Origin: Paenibacillus tengchongensis
Lineage (GTDB): Bacteria > Bacillota > Bacilli > Paenibacillales > Paenibacillaceae
NCBI RefSeq assembly: GCF_008973665.1
Contig: NZ_WACP01000008.1
Span: 75,752 to 139,751 of the forward strand
Length of the DNA stretch: 64,000 nucleotides
Direction: 5' to 3'
In this document: one piece after another, positions 42,716-52,950 of the stretch
How positions within the stretch are numbered: position 1 is the stretch's first letter
Layout: each line of letters opens with the position of its first letter
Position numbers and translations under genes: made by a program
Notes under the pieces: generated by a model
Databases searched by the model: none
Told to the model about the DNA's origin: nothing
What the model saw: the letters and a program-made list of their open reading frames with translations, nothing else

Positions 42716-44167
42716 ATGAGCAAATATGATGTGATTGTCGTTGGTGCCGGGCCGGCCGGAATCTTCGCCTGCTATGAACTGAGCCGCAAAGCACCGGAAC
42801 TGAAGGTGCTGCTGGTGGACAAGGGTCATGGTATCTACCGCCGCAGCTGCCCGATTCTGGAAGAAAAAATCAAACTATGCCCGCCCGCATCCGGGCGCAA
42901 GGAATTTGCCGGCTGTCTGCCCGCCTGCTCCATTACCGCCGGCTTCGGCGGCGCCGGGGCCTACAGTGATGGCAAATTTAATATAACTACGGAATTCGGC
43001 GGCTGGTTGAACGATTATCTGGCTCCTTCCAAGGTGCTGGAGCTGATTGAATACGTCGACTCCATCAACCTGGAGCACGGAGCAACACCGGTCATCACCG
43101 ATCCGACCACGGGCCGTATCCGCGATATTGAGCAGCGCGGATATGCTGCCGGGCTGAAGCTGCTGCGGGCGCAAGTGCGCCATCTCGGCACGGAGCAGAA
43201 CCTGGAGATTCTCAAATCGATATATGAACACCTGCGGACCCGCATCGACATGCTGTTCAAGAGTGAGGTTGCCGATATCATCACCGTCAAAGAGGACGGC
43301 AAGCACCGGATTACAGGAATTACGCTGAAGAACGGGGACAGCCATGAGGCGGAAATGGTGATGATCGCTCCGGGGCGTGACGGTTCGGCGTGGCTGACCG
43401 AGGTGCTGAAGAAGCGGCGCCTCAAAATGTACAACAACCAGGTGGATGTCGGCGTAAGAGTCGAGACCTCGGATGTCGTCATGCGTGAAATCAACGAGCA
43501 TCTTTATGAAGGCAAGTTCATCTTCAATACATCTGTCGGCACCAGAGTGCGTACCTTCTGCAGCAATCCTTCGGGACATGTCGTCGTCGAGAACCACAGC
43601 GGCATTATGGCGGCCAACGGCCATTCCTATAAAGACCCTGCGCTCGGGTCGAAGAACACCAACTTTGCGCTTCTGGTCTCGCATACGTTCACCGAGCCGT
43701 TCGACAAGCCCAATGAATACGCCCGTGAGATCTGCAAACGGGCCAACGACTTGTCCAGCGGCGGCGTCATTGTGCAGAAGTACGGCGATATTCTGCGCGG
43801 CAGACGCTCCACGGAGACGCGGATCAAGGAAGGCTTCCTGGAGCCGACACTGAAAGAGGCGGTCCCCGGAGATCTGGGTCTTGTCCTGCCTTATATCACC
43901 ATGAAGAGTCTGATCGAGATGGTGGAAGCGCTGGAGAAGGTGACACCGGGCATTGCCTCTGAGCACACGCTTTTCTACGGTGTAGAAGCGAAATTCTATT
44001 CCGCCCGTCCGAAGCTGGCCGAGACGCTGGAGACGGAAATTTCCGGCCTGTACTGCGGCGGGGACGGCGCAGGCATTACCCGCGGGCTGGCCCAGGCGGG
44101 AGCGGCCGGGGTCTGGGTTGCGCGTAAGATGGCCGAGCGTGTGGCCGGCCAGGTTGCTGTACACTAA
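42716..44167 (+). CDS. FAD-dependent dehydrogenase, COG2509 type
   Basis: 483 residues from ATG 42716 (GGGAGGAAC upstream). N-terminal FAD-binding Rossmann motif YDVIVVGAGPAGIFACYEL. Conserved CPILEEKIKLCPP and GFGGAGAYSDGKFN follow, then a long middle domain and a C-terminal GLYCGGDGAGITRGLAQAGAAGVWVAR that closes the FAD site. This is the pattern of COG2509 uncharacterised FAD-dependent dehydrogenases. Relatives in clostridia are found near purine genes, as I recall. Control by a guanine riboswitch supports a link to purine metabolism, but no reaction is established. Confidence 0.88.
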   Translation: MSKYDVIVVGAGPAGIFACYELSRKAPELKVLLVDKGHGIYRRSCPILEEKIKLCPPASGRKEFAGCLPACSITAGFGGAGAYSDGKFNITTEFGGWLNDYLAPSKVLELIEYVDSINLEHGATPVITDPTTGRIRDIEQRGYAAGLKLLRAQVRHLGTEQNLEILKSIYEHLRTRIDMLFKSEVADIITVKEDGKHRITGITLKNGDSHEAEMVMIAPGRDGSAWLTEVLKKRRLKMYNNQVDVGVRVETSDVVMREINEHLYEGKFIFNTSVGTRVRTFCSNPSGHVVVENHSGIMAANGHSYKDPALGSKNTNFALLVSHTFTEPFDKPNEYAREICKRANDLSSGGVIVQKYGDILRGRRSTETRIKEGFLEPTLKEAVPGDLGLVLPYITMKSLIEMVEALEKVTPGIASEHTLFYGVEAKFYSARPKLAETLETEISGLYCGGDGAGITRGLAQAGAAGVWVARKMAERVAGQVAVH

Positions 44168-44193
44168 GAGCTGCCGGGAATAAATATGACAAG

Positions 44194-44237
44194 AGAACTG
44201 TCAAAGTGCCAAATTTGGTGCGGACAGTTCTTTTTTT
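44194..44237 (+). terminator. Terminator of the FAD protein gene
   Basis: AGAACTGTC pairs with GACAGTTCT, followed by seven T. Confidence 0.9.
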
Positions 44238-44328
44238 CGTCATTTTTTGCGCAGGATATCATTTCCTTTATCGAAATCGGCTGATATAATGTTAGGAATT
44301 ATAACGTGATAGAGTGGAGTGGACGAAA

Positions 44329-45843
44329 ATGCGTGTTCGCCGGGGGAAGGCTGTCTGGATCGTGCTGTTGCTGCTGCTGGGTCTGTATGGATGGTGGATT
44401 GATATGCTGCTTCTCCATAAGCTGGTGTATTTGCTCTTAATGCTCGGCCTTGCAGGGACAGCTTACGCTGCGTACCGCAGAGGAGAGCGGAGGGAGCTTG
44501 CGCTGGCGGAAGCGGAGGATAAGGTGCAGCGGCTCGGCAACGAGATGGTAGTCACCTCGGACCGGCTGCATGGGGCGCTGGAGGAGATCAACCGCCACAC
44601 GGAGAGTCTGCAGCAGACAGCGGACTACTCCCATGCTTATGAAGTCGGTCTGCAGGCCCGCAGCAATGAAGCAAAGGCTAACATCGAGGATGCCTTTGGA
44701 GCGATGGAGGGTGTGTCTGCTGTAACAAGACATATTGAAGAGCTGACAAAGCGGCTTGGCTGGACTATGTCAGCGACCCGGCAGGGGATGGATGATATGC
44801 TAGCTTCCCTTAAGAATACCGATGCGGTCATGGCGGAGCTTCAGGAGCAGAGCGGGGATATGCAGAGTAAGTTCGCGGTGCTGAGTGGGCGTATAGCCAT
44901 GGTTGAGGAGATCAACTCGCTGCTGGTGGGGATCGTCAACGAAACCTCCCTGCTTGCGCTGAATGCATCTATTGAAGCGGCCAGAGCCGGAGAGCAGGGA
45001 AGGGGCTTTGCCGTGGTGGCCGGCCGGATCAGACAGCTGGCTGACCAGAGCCGCAGCTCTGTCGAGCGTTCCTCTGGCGTCCTGCTCGATATTAATGCAG
45101 GAGTCCGCCAGGTGCTGGAGTCTGTAGCCAAAGAGCAGGCGGCCGTGCAGCAGGGGGTCGGCGAGGTAGCTACGGTGAAGCAGCGGCTGGCCGACATTTC
45201 CGGCCGGATCGAAGAGGTGGGCGCAGCTGTAGCCGATACCGTAGACGCCGCTGCGCGCCAGAGCGCGCTGATCGGTGAAGTGACGGGCGAGCTGCGCGGT
45301 GCGGTGGCGATCGTCAATGAGACGATTGCCAATGTCGATTCCACGCTGGAGCAGGTGACCCGGCAGCGGGCGCAGATCGGCGAGCTGAACGGAATCAGCG
45401 CGAGCATGCTGGAGGAATCGCAGGCGCTGCAGCAATCGGTAAACAGCATTGCCGGGCGGGAAGCCGTCAATCTGGAGCGGTACGCCGCCCGGCTTGACGA
45501 AATGCAGGGGCTTCTGGCTGAGATTGCCGCCAGCGAAGAGCTGGTGAATCCGGACAGCGCCGGACACGGCCGCGTACTGACCGCCTGCCTGCAGCAGACG
45601 CCGGATGTGCAGGCCATCTGGTCCAACCGCACGGACGGCACGTTTATCTTCTCCGAGCCGGCGGCCGGGCTGCTGAACGCCAAGCGGCGGGACTGGTGGA
45701 GCGGAGCGATGAGCCAGGGGCAGTATGTGTCGCAGCCTTATGTCTCGGCCATCACCAAGCGCTCCTGCATCACGCTGTCGCGGGCGATCCGCGACAGCCG
45801 CGGAGAGGTGGTCGGCGTAGTGGGAATTGATTTGGCGGTGTAG
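44329..45843 (+). CDS. Chemoreceptor-like (MCP signalling domain) protein with C-terminal sensor
   Basis: 504 residues from ATG 44329. Two close membrane helices lie at the N-terminus ([37 protein letters not shown]) with almost no external loop. A long coiled coil follows, with the MCP hairpin tip ([50 protein letters not shown]). After ~residue 415 comes a PDC/Cache-like fragment ([54 protein letters not shown]). The sensor therefore sits after the signalling domain and in the cytoplasm, the reverse of classical chemoreceptors. No HAMP domain is evident. Confidence 0.85.
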   Translation: MRVRRGKAVWIVLLLLLGLYGWWIDMLLLHKLVYLLLMLGLAGTAYAAYRRGERRELALAEAEDKVQRLGNEMVVTSDRLHGALEEINRHTESLQQTADYSHAYEVGLQARSNEAKANIEDAFGAMEGVSAVTRHIEELTKRLGWTMSATRQGMDDMLASLKNTDAVMAELQEQSGDMQSKFAVLSGRIAMVEEINSLLVGIVNETSLLALNASIEAARAGEQGRGFAVVAGRIRQLADQSRSSVERSSGVLLDINAGVRQVLESVAKEQAAVQQGVGEVATVKQRLADISGRIEEVGAAVADTVDAAARQSALIGEVTGELRGAVAIVNETIANVDSTLEQVTRQRAQIGELNGISASMLEESQALQQSVNSIAGREAVNLERYAARLDEMQGLLAEIAASEELVNPDSAGHGRVLTACLQQTPDVQAIWSNRTDGTFIFSEPAAGLLNAKRRDWWSGAMSQGQYVSQPYVSAITKRSCITLSRAIRDSRGEVVGVVGIDLAV

Positions 45844-45861
45844 AGACCCCTTAATAATGTC

Positions 45862-45896
45862 AAAAGGCGTCCCCTCTCGAGAAGGGGACGCCTTTT
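45862..45896. terminator. Bidirectional terminator between MCP and subtilase genes
   Basis: AAAAGGCGTCCCCT pairs perfectly with AGGGGACGCCTTTT, serving both convergent genes. Confidence 0.92.
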
Positions 45897-45910
45897 ATTT
45901 TTGTTTCGGA

Positions 45911-48900
45911 TTAAGGAGTAAGTGTGACGGAAATATCGGCGGAAGCTGTATTGCCCGATCCATCATTGGCCTTTACCGTAATTTTGTAAGCTTTGTTCAG
46001 AGCAAGACCCGTTACAGTATACGTGGTAGTGGTAGAGGTTCCTTTATAAACGCCATCCACCAGAATGTCGTAATAAAGAATCCGGACATTATCGGTGGAA
46101 GCCGTCCAATTCAAGGTTACGCTGTCCGAAGTCTTTGAAGCCACGGTTATATTACCGGGAGGCGTTGGCGGGACCGTATCGTACGTTGTAACCGTGTAGC
46201 TGGATTCCGCATAATTCCCCCATGTATCGGTTGCCCTTACAACAAATTTATAAGTAGTTGCTGGCTTAAGGCCCGTTAAGGTCACGCTTGTTCCGGTTGT
46301 CGAACCGACCGATGCTCCATTGCTGGTAATATTGTATCTCTCGATTCCGCTGGCATCAGCAGCCGGATTCCAGCTTAATACTGCTGTCGGTGTTGCCAGA
46401 CTGGATAAGATTAGGCCGGTAGGAGCGGTAGGCGCAGTCGTGTCAATGGTTACGCTGAAGAAATCGCTCGCGTTAGAGATATTTCCTCCCCAGTCAACGG
46501 CTTTGACAAAAAAGGTCTGGGAACTGGGATACGATCCAATATCCGATAAAAAGAGATTGCTGATTGAAGCCGTACCTGCCAATTTGCCGCTGTTTCCAAA
46601 GTAACGCCAGACTTGGTATTCTTTGATTCCGCTGTCATCTGTTGAAGGCGTCCAGCTGAGAACGATATGGCTGGTGCCTTTACTGATTAAAGATAAGCCG
46701 GTTGGCGCGGAAGGAGCCTGTGTATCTTTGAGCGTCGTGACTGTAACGCTGTTGCTGGACGAGGAAAGGTTGCCTGCGGCATCCTTCGCTTTTACAGTAA
46801 GCGTATAGGAAGTCAGCGGCTTTAAGCCTGTCACGTTTACAGTGCTGCCTGTAGCCTTCGTTAAGAGCGTTGTCCCGCTATAAATTTCATAGCTCTGAAC
46901 ACCGGCGTTATCCGTGGAAGGGGTCCATGTCAGCACGGCAGTCGAACAAGTAATGGAAGAAGCCGTTAATCCCCCCGGTATGGACGGCGCGACGGTATCC
47001 GTAGCGACTGTGATCTTCTGAGAAGCGCTTGAGTTCCCCGCAGCATCCGTGGCACTGACGAATAGCTCTGTGCCGCTGGACAGAGGGGGAATTTTGACAG
47101 TGAAAGTGCCTGAAGATGCTATGGCAGAACCATAAGTAGTTGTTGACGATTTAACGTATACAGCTGTACCGCTTTCTGCTGTCCCGGTAACCATGGTGGA
47201 AGGATAGTATATGGGATTAACCGTCGGGAGAGCAGGGGCGACCTTATCAATTTTTACGGTTGCCGAGCTTTCGGCGCTGATATTCCCGGCCTGATCGATA
47301 GTCCGGGCAAATACAACCAGGTTTCCGTTTTGGCTGATGATAAACGGTTTGCTATACGTTTGCCACGTTCCGGCTGTGCCTAATTTATATTCTGTTCTGG
47401 CAATGGCTGATTCACTGTCGGTTCCCGCAGCGATGGTTACCGTCACATCGGAATTCGTCAGCTGGGTATGGCTCAGGCTGATGGAAGGGGCGGACGGAGG
47501 CGTCACATCCCGCTCGGTAGTCACGCTTAACGGCGTGCTGAAGTCCGAGGTGTTATTCTCGGCATCCTTGGCGTTAACCTTGAATGAATACGCAGTATTC
47601 GGAACCAATCCGCTTATCGTTGTGCTGAGAGCGTTGACTGTAGTCACTAAAGTGGAGCCATTATAGACCCCGTACCCGGTCACAGCCACATTGTCCGTGG
47701 ACGGACTCCATTTTATAGTTACCGAAGTAGGCGTCTTGGAGACCACGGAAAGGCCTCCGGGAACAGTAGGCTTAACAGTATCCTTAGCATAACCCGGATA
47801 CACAGTCTCGGTGGCGTTGCCGGAATTGTCGATAGCGATAGTGTACACCTTCGTATCAATCGCCAAAGAGAATGGCGCACTGTAGTCAAAAAATTCTCCG
47901 GACTCGCCTACGCTGTACAAACGGATTGCTGAATCGGCCGAATAATTAATGGTGAGTACCTTATCTGCTGATAATGAGAACGCAGGAGCAGCGGGAGGCG
48001 TTGTATCGGTTAATGAATTCAGCAGTGCCGCACTGACACTATAGGCTCCGGTGGATTGCGGATAGTAATGTTTGACCTTTAAATAAACGGTTTCACCCTG
48101 GGAAATCCGGGCTTCGATTTGGAAGTTCAGCGTTCCATTGGCATCGTCGTTTTGTTCAATGAAAATGCCTTCCTGGTCCAGCAGCGTGCCCACAACGTCT
48201 GTTGAACCTGCGCTGGTGAACCGGTAGATTCCGGTCTGGCTTGCGGTGAAACGGAACATGTCGGTATCGCCTGAATAATTAATCAATCCTGTTTTCGTTG
48301 TATTCAGGGGCAATTGGGCTGCAGAAGCGTCGGCATAGCCTCTGTAATCGTCGATGTAGGAATAGACATTGATACGGTAAGAGCCAATAGAAATATCGTT
48401 GAAGCTTGAAATTTCGAGATAATAATCTGTGCCGGCCTGCAGATCGTAGAGCAGCCTGATATTGGCGTCTCCACTGTCGTCATTTTCCTCAAGCAACTGG
48501 TAGGATGCGTTGTACAAAGCGCCGAAGGCATCCAGTGAACCGGAGGTTGTGAATTCGTATTTCCCGGATTCTCTGGGTCTGAACCGGAACAGATCATAAT
48601 CCCCTGAGCTTTGGATCTTCCCTCCCCAGCTGATGCTGCTTCCAAGACTCAGCCCTTCTACCAGGAAGGCTGTGGCCGGCGTACTTCCATAATCGGCGGT
48701 CGAAGAGGTGATCGGCGAATAATCACTGCTGGTTTGCGTAGCGCTGCTGTAACTGGCTACAGAAAAATTGTAGGAAGTGGCCTCTTCCAGACCGGTAAAT
48801 TGATAAGTAGTAGTTCCGCCGGCATTCGGCTGAACCTGGGCGACTTCTTGTCCATTCTTGCGCACCAGGTAGGCTGTGGCCCCGGTAACATTACTCCAGC

Positions 48901-50839
48901 TAAGCGTAATACTGGTTGGTGTATAACTGCTTCTGGATAAATTCCCCGGACTGTTCGGTTTGGCCGGCGCCGACGGGACGGTAACCGCTACAGGGCTAGA
49001 GTACGTGCCATCCACATTGTCTTTGCGCCCTGCCACCGATATCGTGTATTTGTTTCCGGGGTCACCGGTGAACGTGTACTCCGATTGAGGCACTTTGGTT
49101 GTACTGCCATTGACGTTGACGTTATAATACATGACTCCGTATTTTGAATCCAAGGGGGTCCATGAAACCTTGATTTGATTCTGATTCAGTACGGCCTTCA
49201 CATTATCCGGCTGGGGTACCGTCACTGTAAAGGTATTGGGGCCTACATTACGGGAACACTCACTGGCAGTACAGAAGGTGTATCTGACCTTATAGGTACC
49301 CAGGACTGCGCTTGACGGAATCGACCATTTATAGGTGAAACTCGAGTTTTGTTTCAGATTGACTGTGGAACCGTCATGTAATTGACAGTTATTTGGTAAA
49401 TAGATATCACTGTTATTGGGATCCGTGACGGCTGTGCATACTTTTCTCCAGTTACCGTTAGCAGGATTCGGAGTAGGTACAGGCGTTGTCAGATCGGCAA
49501 CGGCTCCTGCCAAGGTTAAAGAGACTGAATAGGTATCTCCGGTCAGGGGATCGATCAGCGGAGAAGTATTGTTCATATCCACTTCTCCGATGGGCGGTAT
49601 GCTGCTCTGGCTTAATCCCAGCGATTTCGGCAAATTGACGATTCCGGAACCGTATTCCTTGAGTGCTCCCAGGGAGGTGGCCGAAAGCTGCAGCGCATCT
49701 TTAACTTGAGCGGCACTTAGCTGACGGTTGCGGGCCCAGATCACGGCGGCTGCTCCGGTTACGTGTGGGGCAGCCATGGACGTGCCGGAAGCTGCACCAT
49801 AATTATTGGTGTTGGTAGTACTGACAATATCCGTTCCCGGAGCAACGAGATCCAATTCACTGCCGGTGCTGGAGAATGCGGCGCGCTGATGATTTTTATT
49901 TACCGCACCCACGGAGATAACTTCCGGATATCGGGCCGGATAGTTCTCTGTTTCATCGCCCATTCCGCGATTCCCTGCAGAGGCGATAAGCAGGATCCCG
50001 TGAGCTGCTGCATCTTGAACGGCCTCATGCAAGGCCTGATTATAGTTCGAGGCTCCGAAGCTCATCGAAATAATATTCATGTTATTCTGGATAGCCCATT
50101 CTATGCCTTGAATAATTCCGCTGGCGTAACCGTTTCCATTTTGGTCAAGCACCTTTACGGCATAAATGCTTGCTTGCGAAGCGACGCCTATGGTGCCGAT
50201 GGTGTTATCGAGGGCAGCGATGGTTCCGGCAACATGGGTCCCGTGGCCATAGTCATCCGCATAGCTGGAAGTGCCTTCAACAAAGGAGACCCCGCCTGCA
50301 ATGGATAAATCGGGATGGGGGGAGATGCCTGTATCCAGAACCGCAATTTTGATGCCGGCTCCCTTGTAACCGGCGGGAGCTGCCGTATTTCCCCCGATTG
50401 CGTTGAAGCCCCACGGATGATTCTGACTGTCCAGATTCATGTAGCGGTAGGAATCGGTTTCTTGTGTCGGGGCAAAGTCCGTTGTGAAGGAGGTGTCCTC
50501 TTCAATGTACTCTACATCGCCGGAGGACTGTAACTGGGCTGCTTCCGAATCTGTAAGTTCCAGCGCGACGGCTCCGATCCTGTTCATAAACGCTGTTGGA
50601 GCCTCATCCCACCCGTAGGTTGCCTCTACAGCCGCACCTCTCATTGCGTTCGATTTGGACGGCGCAGACAGTTCATAATTCTTATATTTAACGATGTACT
50701 TCTTGCTTACAGCGGCGGCTGAATCGGTAACCTGCTGAAGAATCTCCGGGTTTGTCTCAGCATACGCCAAATTCTGCAGTATACCGATCTGTGAAAATAA
50801 AAGTGCAAGAATAACTATGCCTATTCGTCTAATGTGCAT
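45911..50839 (-). CDS. Large secreted subtilisin-like protease with FN3 and PPC domains
   Basis: 1642 residues. Signal peptide ending ...NLAYA; an I9-type propeptide (~45-117: KKYIVKYKNYEL to DVEYIEEDTSF); and an S8 catalytic domain with Asp169 (KIAVLDTGI), His199 (DDYGHGTHVAGT), oxyanion Asn290 (SAGN) and Ser354 (SGTSMAAPHV). Then about two FN3-like units, two PPC domains (SSGDYDLFRFRPRESGKYEF; YSGDTDMFRFTASQTGIYRF), and a C-terminal chain of FN3/Ig-like modules, most starting DTxxPxxPxGL. No LPXTG motif is seen. It should digest protein outside the cell, the FN3 and PPC parts aiding surface or substrate binding. Last gene of a three-gene operon, 44 bp behind a toxin-like gene. Confidence 0.95.
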   Translation of the reverse strand: MHIRRIGIVILALLFSQIGILQNLAYAETNPEILQQVTDSAAAVSKKYIVKYKNYELSAPSKSNAMRGAAVEATYGWDEAPTAFMNRIGAVALELTDSEAAQLQSSGDVEYIEEDTSFTTDFAPTQETDSYRYMNLDSQNHPWGFNAIGGNTAAPAGYKGAGIKIAVLDTGISPHPDLSIAGGVSFVEGTSSYADDYGHGTHVAGTIAALDNTIGTIGVASQASIYAVKVLDQNGNGYASGIIQGIEWAIQNNMNIISMSFGASNYNQALHEAVQDAAAHGILLIASAGNRGMGDETENYPARYPEVISVGAVNKNHQRAAFSSTGSELDLVAPGTDIVSTTNTNNYGAASGTSMAAPHVTGAAAVIWARNRQLSAAQVKDALQLSATSLGALKEYGSGIVNLPKSLGLSQSSIPPIGEVDMNNTSPLIDPLTGDTYSVSLTLAGAVADLTTPVPTPNPANGNWRKVCTAVTDPNNSDIYLPNNCQLHDGSTVNLKQNSSFTYKWSIPSSAVLGTYKVRYTFCTASECSRNVGPNTFTVTVPQPDNVKAVLNQNQIKVSWTPLDSKYGVMYYNVNVNGSTTKVPQSEYTFTGDPGNKYTISVAGRKDNVDGTYSSPVAVTVPSAPAKPNSPGNLSRSSYTPTSITLSWSNVTGATAYLVRKNGQEVAQVQPNAGGTTTYQFTGLEEATSYNFSVASYSSATQTSSDYSPITSSTADYGSTPATAFLVEGLSLGSSISWGGKIQSSGDYDLFRFRPRESGKYEFTTSGSLDAFGALYNASYQLLEENDDSGDANIRLLYDLQAGTDYYLEISSFNDISIGSYRINVYSYIDDYRGYADASAAQLPLNTTKTGLINYSGDTDMFRFTASQTGIYRFTSAGSTDVVGTLLDQEGIFIEQNDDANGTLNFQIEARISQGETVYLKVKHYYPQSTGAYSVSAALLNSLTDTTPPAAPAFSLSADKVLTINYSADSAIRLYSVGESGEFFDYSAPFSLAIDTKVYTIAIDNSGNATETVYPGYAKDTVKPTVPGGLSVVSKTPTSVTIKWSPSTDNVAVTGYGVYNGSTLVTTVNALSTTISGLVPNTAYSFKVNAKDAENNTSDFSTPLSVTTERDVTPPSAPSISLSHTQLTNSDVTVTIAAGTDSESAIARTEYKLGTAGTWQTYSKPFIISQNGNLVVFARTIDQAGNISAESSATVKIDKVAPALPTVNPIYYPSTMVTGTAESGTAVYVKSSTTTYGSAIASSGTFTVKIPPLSSGTELFVSATDAAGNSSASQKITVATDTVAPSIPGGLTASSITCSTAVLTWTPSTDNAGVQSYEIYSGTTLLTKATGSTVNVTGLKPLTSYTLTVKAKDAAGNLSSSSNSVTVTTLKDTQAPSAPTGLSLISKGTSHIVLSWTPSTDDSGIKEYQVWRYFGNSGKLAGTASISNLFLSDIGSYPSSQTFFVKAVDWGGNISNASDFFSVTIDTTAPTAPTGLILSSLATPTAVLSWNPAADASGIERYNITSNGASVGSTTGTSVTLTGLKPATTYKFVVRATDTWGNYAESSYTVTTYDTVPPTPPGNITVASKTSDSVTLNWTASTDNVRILYYDILVDGVYKGTSTTTTYTVTGLALNKAYKITVKANDGSGNTASADISVTLTP

Positions 50840-50883
50840 ACCGGATTCCTTTCTTGACCATTATATAAACCTTTGAAGTCTTG

Positions 50884-52008
50884 TTATTGTGTTGTGGTGC
50901 CTACATTGATCTCAATTTTATTATTCAGATACCGGTCATCCCTGCCTGGCGAAGGCAGAATCCTAATGTTTAATTGTTTCTGATAGCGCATTTTTTCCCT
51001 GTCTTTCGCCAGGTCTTTGGTTTGCCTGACATGGGCGTGGTATAGGACGTTGCGGTTAAGATCATAGAGTACGATCAGATAGCGCCCTCCCAATTGCTTG
51101 GTAACATAACTGAATTCATTATATTTGTCGAGCGTATTCGAGATTGCTCCGGTTTGGTTAGGCTCAAATTTATAGATAAACATTAAATCATTATGTTCAG
51201 AAGAACTATACATTTCTAAAGGATCTTTTTTTCCGATGCAACTTGCGATAACGGTGGCAGACACATGTGCAAGAGTGCGGGAAGCTTTTTTCCATTTATT
51301 AAGCTTTTTAAGTATTTTGCCGGTTTCCACCTGCAGCTTAATATCACCAAAGGCTCCTGTGATTGCTGAGGAGAAGCTGACAAATGCTTTCTTAAATGCA
51401 TCGACAATTCCGGGCCATTGAGCCTTAATATCATTCCAATAGTAGCTAATGACAATGGACGCACCTATATCGATGACTACAGCAATAATATCTCCTACGG
51501 GAAGCGGTCCGTCGGCGCTCGCCACCGCCATAGAAGATCCGATGGCCATAAAGGCGTAACGGGCTAACTTGGGGATCTTAAGCTTCTTGAGGGAGACGGA
51601 AAGAACATCCAGTGCAGCAGTTATGGAAGCGGATACAGAATAGTCGCTGGATACGTATCCTGAGAGGCTTCCGGGGGCAATAGTTCCCTCTTGATAAGCT
51701 GACAGTTCGCTATCCTGTTCGGCTATGTAGTTTACAAAGACATTCTGTGCCTCCGGGGACAGGCTGTTATATATCTCCTTGTTCTGGAGATCGATTTCTG
51801 CAGCTGAAGGTACACTTTCCTCCAGATCCGCGCTGAAGCCCTCTTCCGGTGCGAAAAATTTAAACCCCGCCGGATATTCAATGTTAAGCGGAACTCCGGA
51901 ATCGGCACCGCCTGCCGTCCCTTCGGCAAATGTCGTAAAACTGAGGTTGAAGAAGAAGATAAACGCTAACACGCCGGATACAATTTGAACTGCTCTTCTC
52001 TTAAGCAT
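50884..52008 (-). CDS. Secreted toxin-like protein (polymorphic-toxin layout), unknown
   Basis: 374 residues. Signal peptide (IVSGVLAFIFFFNLSFTTFA), an acidic region with SLSPEAQNVFVNYIAEQD, a hydrophobic middle (YAFMAIGSSMAVASADGPLPVGDIIAVVIDIGASIVISYYW), a basic helical stretch, and a C-terminal domain from ~residue 265 containing KQLGGRYLIVLYDLNRNVLYHAH. The DGPLPVGD/YYWNDI segment is common in Firmicute secreted toxin candidates preceding a variable C-terminal domain. I cannot name that C-terminal domain. Neighbours are an unknown cytoplasmic protein upstream (34-bp gap) and a subtilase downstream (44-bp gap). Confidence 0.6.
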   Translation of the reverse strand: MLKRRAVQIVSGVLAFIFFFNLSFTTFAEGTAGGADSGVPLNIEYPAGFKFFAPEEGFSADLEESVPSAAEIDLQNKEIYNSLSPEAQNVFVNYIAEQDSELSAYQEGTIAPGSLSGYVSSDYSVSASITAALDVLSVSLKKLKIPKLARYAFMAIGSSMAVASADGPLPVGDIIAVVIDIGASIVISYYWNDIKAQWPGIVDAFKKAFVSFSSAITGAFGDIKLQVETGKILKKLNKWKKASRTLAHVSATVIASCIGKKDPLEMYSSSEHNDLMFIYKFEPNQTGAISNTLDKYNEFSYVTKQLGGRYLIVLYDLNRNVLYHAHVRQTKDLAKDREKMRYQKQLNIRILPSPGRDDRYLNNKIEINVGTTTQ

Positions 52009-52042
52009 GCGAAATCTCCTGTTCTTAGTGTTATTGTTGCTG

Positions 52043-52645
52043 TTACAGTTCCAATAGATTTACTTCGAATCTCTCTGCTACAACGTAATGTGACGGGCCG
52101 AATAACAGAATCTGCTCCTGCCCGGTATCGCTGTAGAAGCATCCATAAGGGGAGGCGGTCACCTTCATTGATTCGGTCTCAAATACCTGGGTGTAGATAT
52201 CCAGGATCTCTTGAGGGCCATTGGTGAGGTAGACCCACTCGTCGGTGTAGGTTTCCAGGTCAGGCAGAAATTCAGCGGCGAACGCGCTCGAACCGTAGTT
52301 TTGCGCAAACGTTTGCAATTCGATCAGCAGTTTACCATAAACGGATGAATTTTTGTAAGCCTGTATGGGACCCTCAATCATAAAGAAAGGCTTGTGGTAT
52401 TTAAACAATACCGGATGATCCTGGAGCTGCTTCACATAAAAAAATGTATTTTGGAGATTGAGGCTGCTCTCCTGTACACCTCTGCAGGTAATCAGCCATT
52501 GATGGTATCTTCCGGCAGTTATCCCGCGCACATCCTTATACAAAGATAAAGTAACAGAAAGATCATTCTCTGTTTGCTCGACTTTATCAATTTTGAAGAA
52601 AGCATCATCATACCTCTCCATCGCTTGGTTCATCAATTCAATCAA
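52043..52645 (-). CDS. Protein of unknown function, first gene of the toxin-like/subtilase operon
   Basis: 200 residues from TTG 52645 (AGGAAGGATG upstream). No signal peptide, no membrane segment, no recognised motif. Mixed alpha/beta composition with many aromatic residues (LYKDVRGITAGRYHQWLITC, GPIQAYKNSSVYGKLLIELQTF, ASPYGCFYSDTGQEQILLFG). It could be an immunity or chaperone-like partner of the secreted toxin-like protein, but that is inferred from position only. Confidence 0.65.
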   Translation of the reverse strand: MIELMNQAMERYDDAFFKIDKVEQTENDLSVTLSLYKDVRGITAGRYHQWLITCRGVQESSLNLQNTFFYVKQLQDHPVLFKYHKPFFMIEGPIQAYKNSSVYGKLLIELQTFAQNYGSSAFAAEFLPDLETYTDEWVYLTNGPQEILDIYTQVFETESMKVTASPYGCFYSDTGQEQILLFGPSHYVVAERFEVNLLEL

Positions 52646-52950
52646 ATGGGTTCATCCTTCCTGGTGGCTAAAATAGGCATTGAACTTCTCACATGGATCA
52701 GCAGCCGGCATTCTCACCTCAAATCAAGTCTTGTTATTAGGGAGCAATACAAAGTATAAGACAGAGGGGTAAAATATAAAATGAGAGGTTTAGCAGTATT
52801 TTGTCGAAAAAGGGGTTAGTTGCAGCGAGTTTGTGAAATTTAAAAGTCATTTTTTGCCGATGTTCATTTGTAAGCTGACACTGTCATTTAGAGTAAAGCT
52901 AACCCGTGTGTTAGTTGGATTTCGCGGGTGGAGAGATCCACCCGCAAGAG
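52646..52950. other. Intergenic region between unknown operon and nucleotidyltransferase
   Basis: No gene seen. It must hold the promoter of the leftward operon. A perfect hairpin GCGGGTGG/CCACCCGC (52924-52945) lies just behind the nucleotidyltransferase stop codon and may end its transcript, although no U-tract follows. Confidence 0.5.

Noticed and set aside
52308..52325. cre-like GCAAACGTTTGC palindrome
   Set aside because: It lies inside the coding region of the unknown 200-residue protein, far from a promoter; a chance match is likely.
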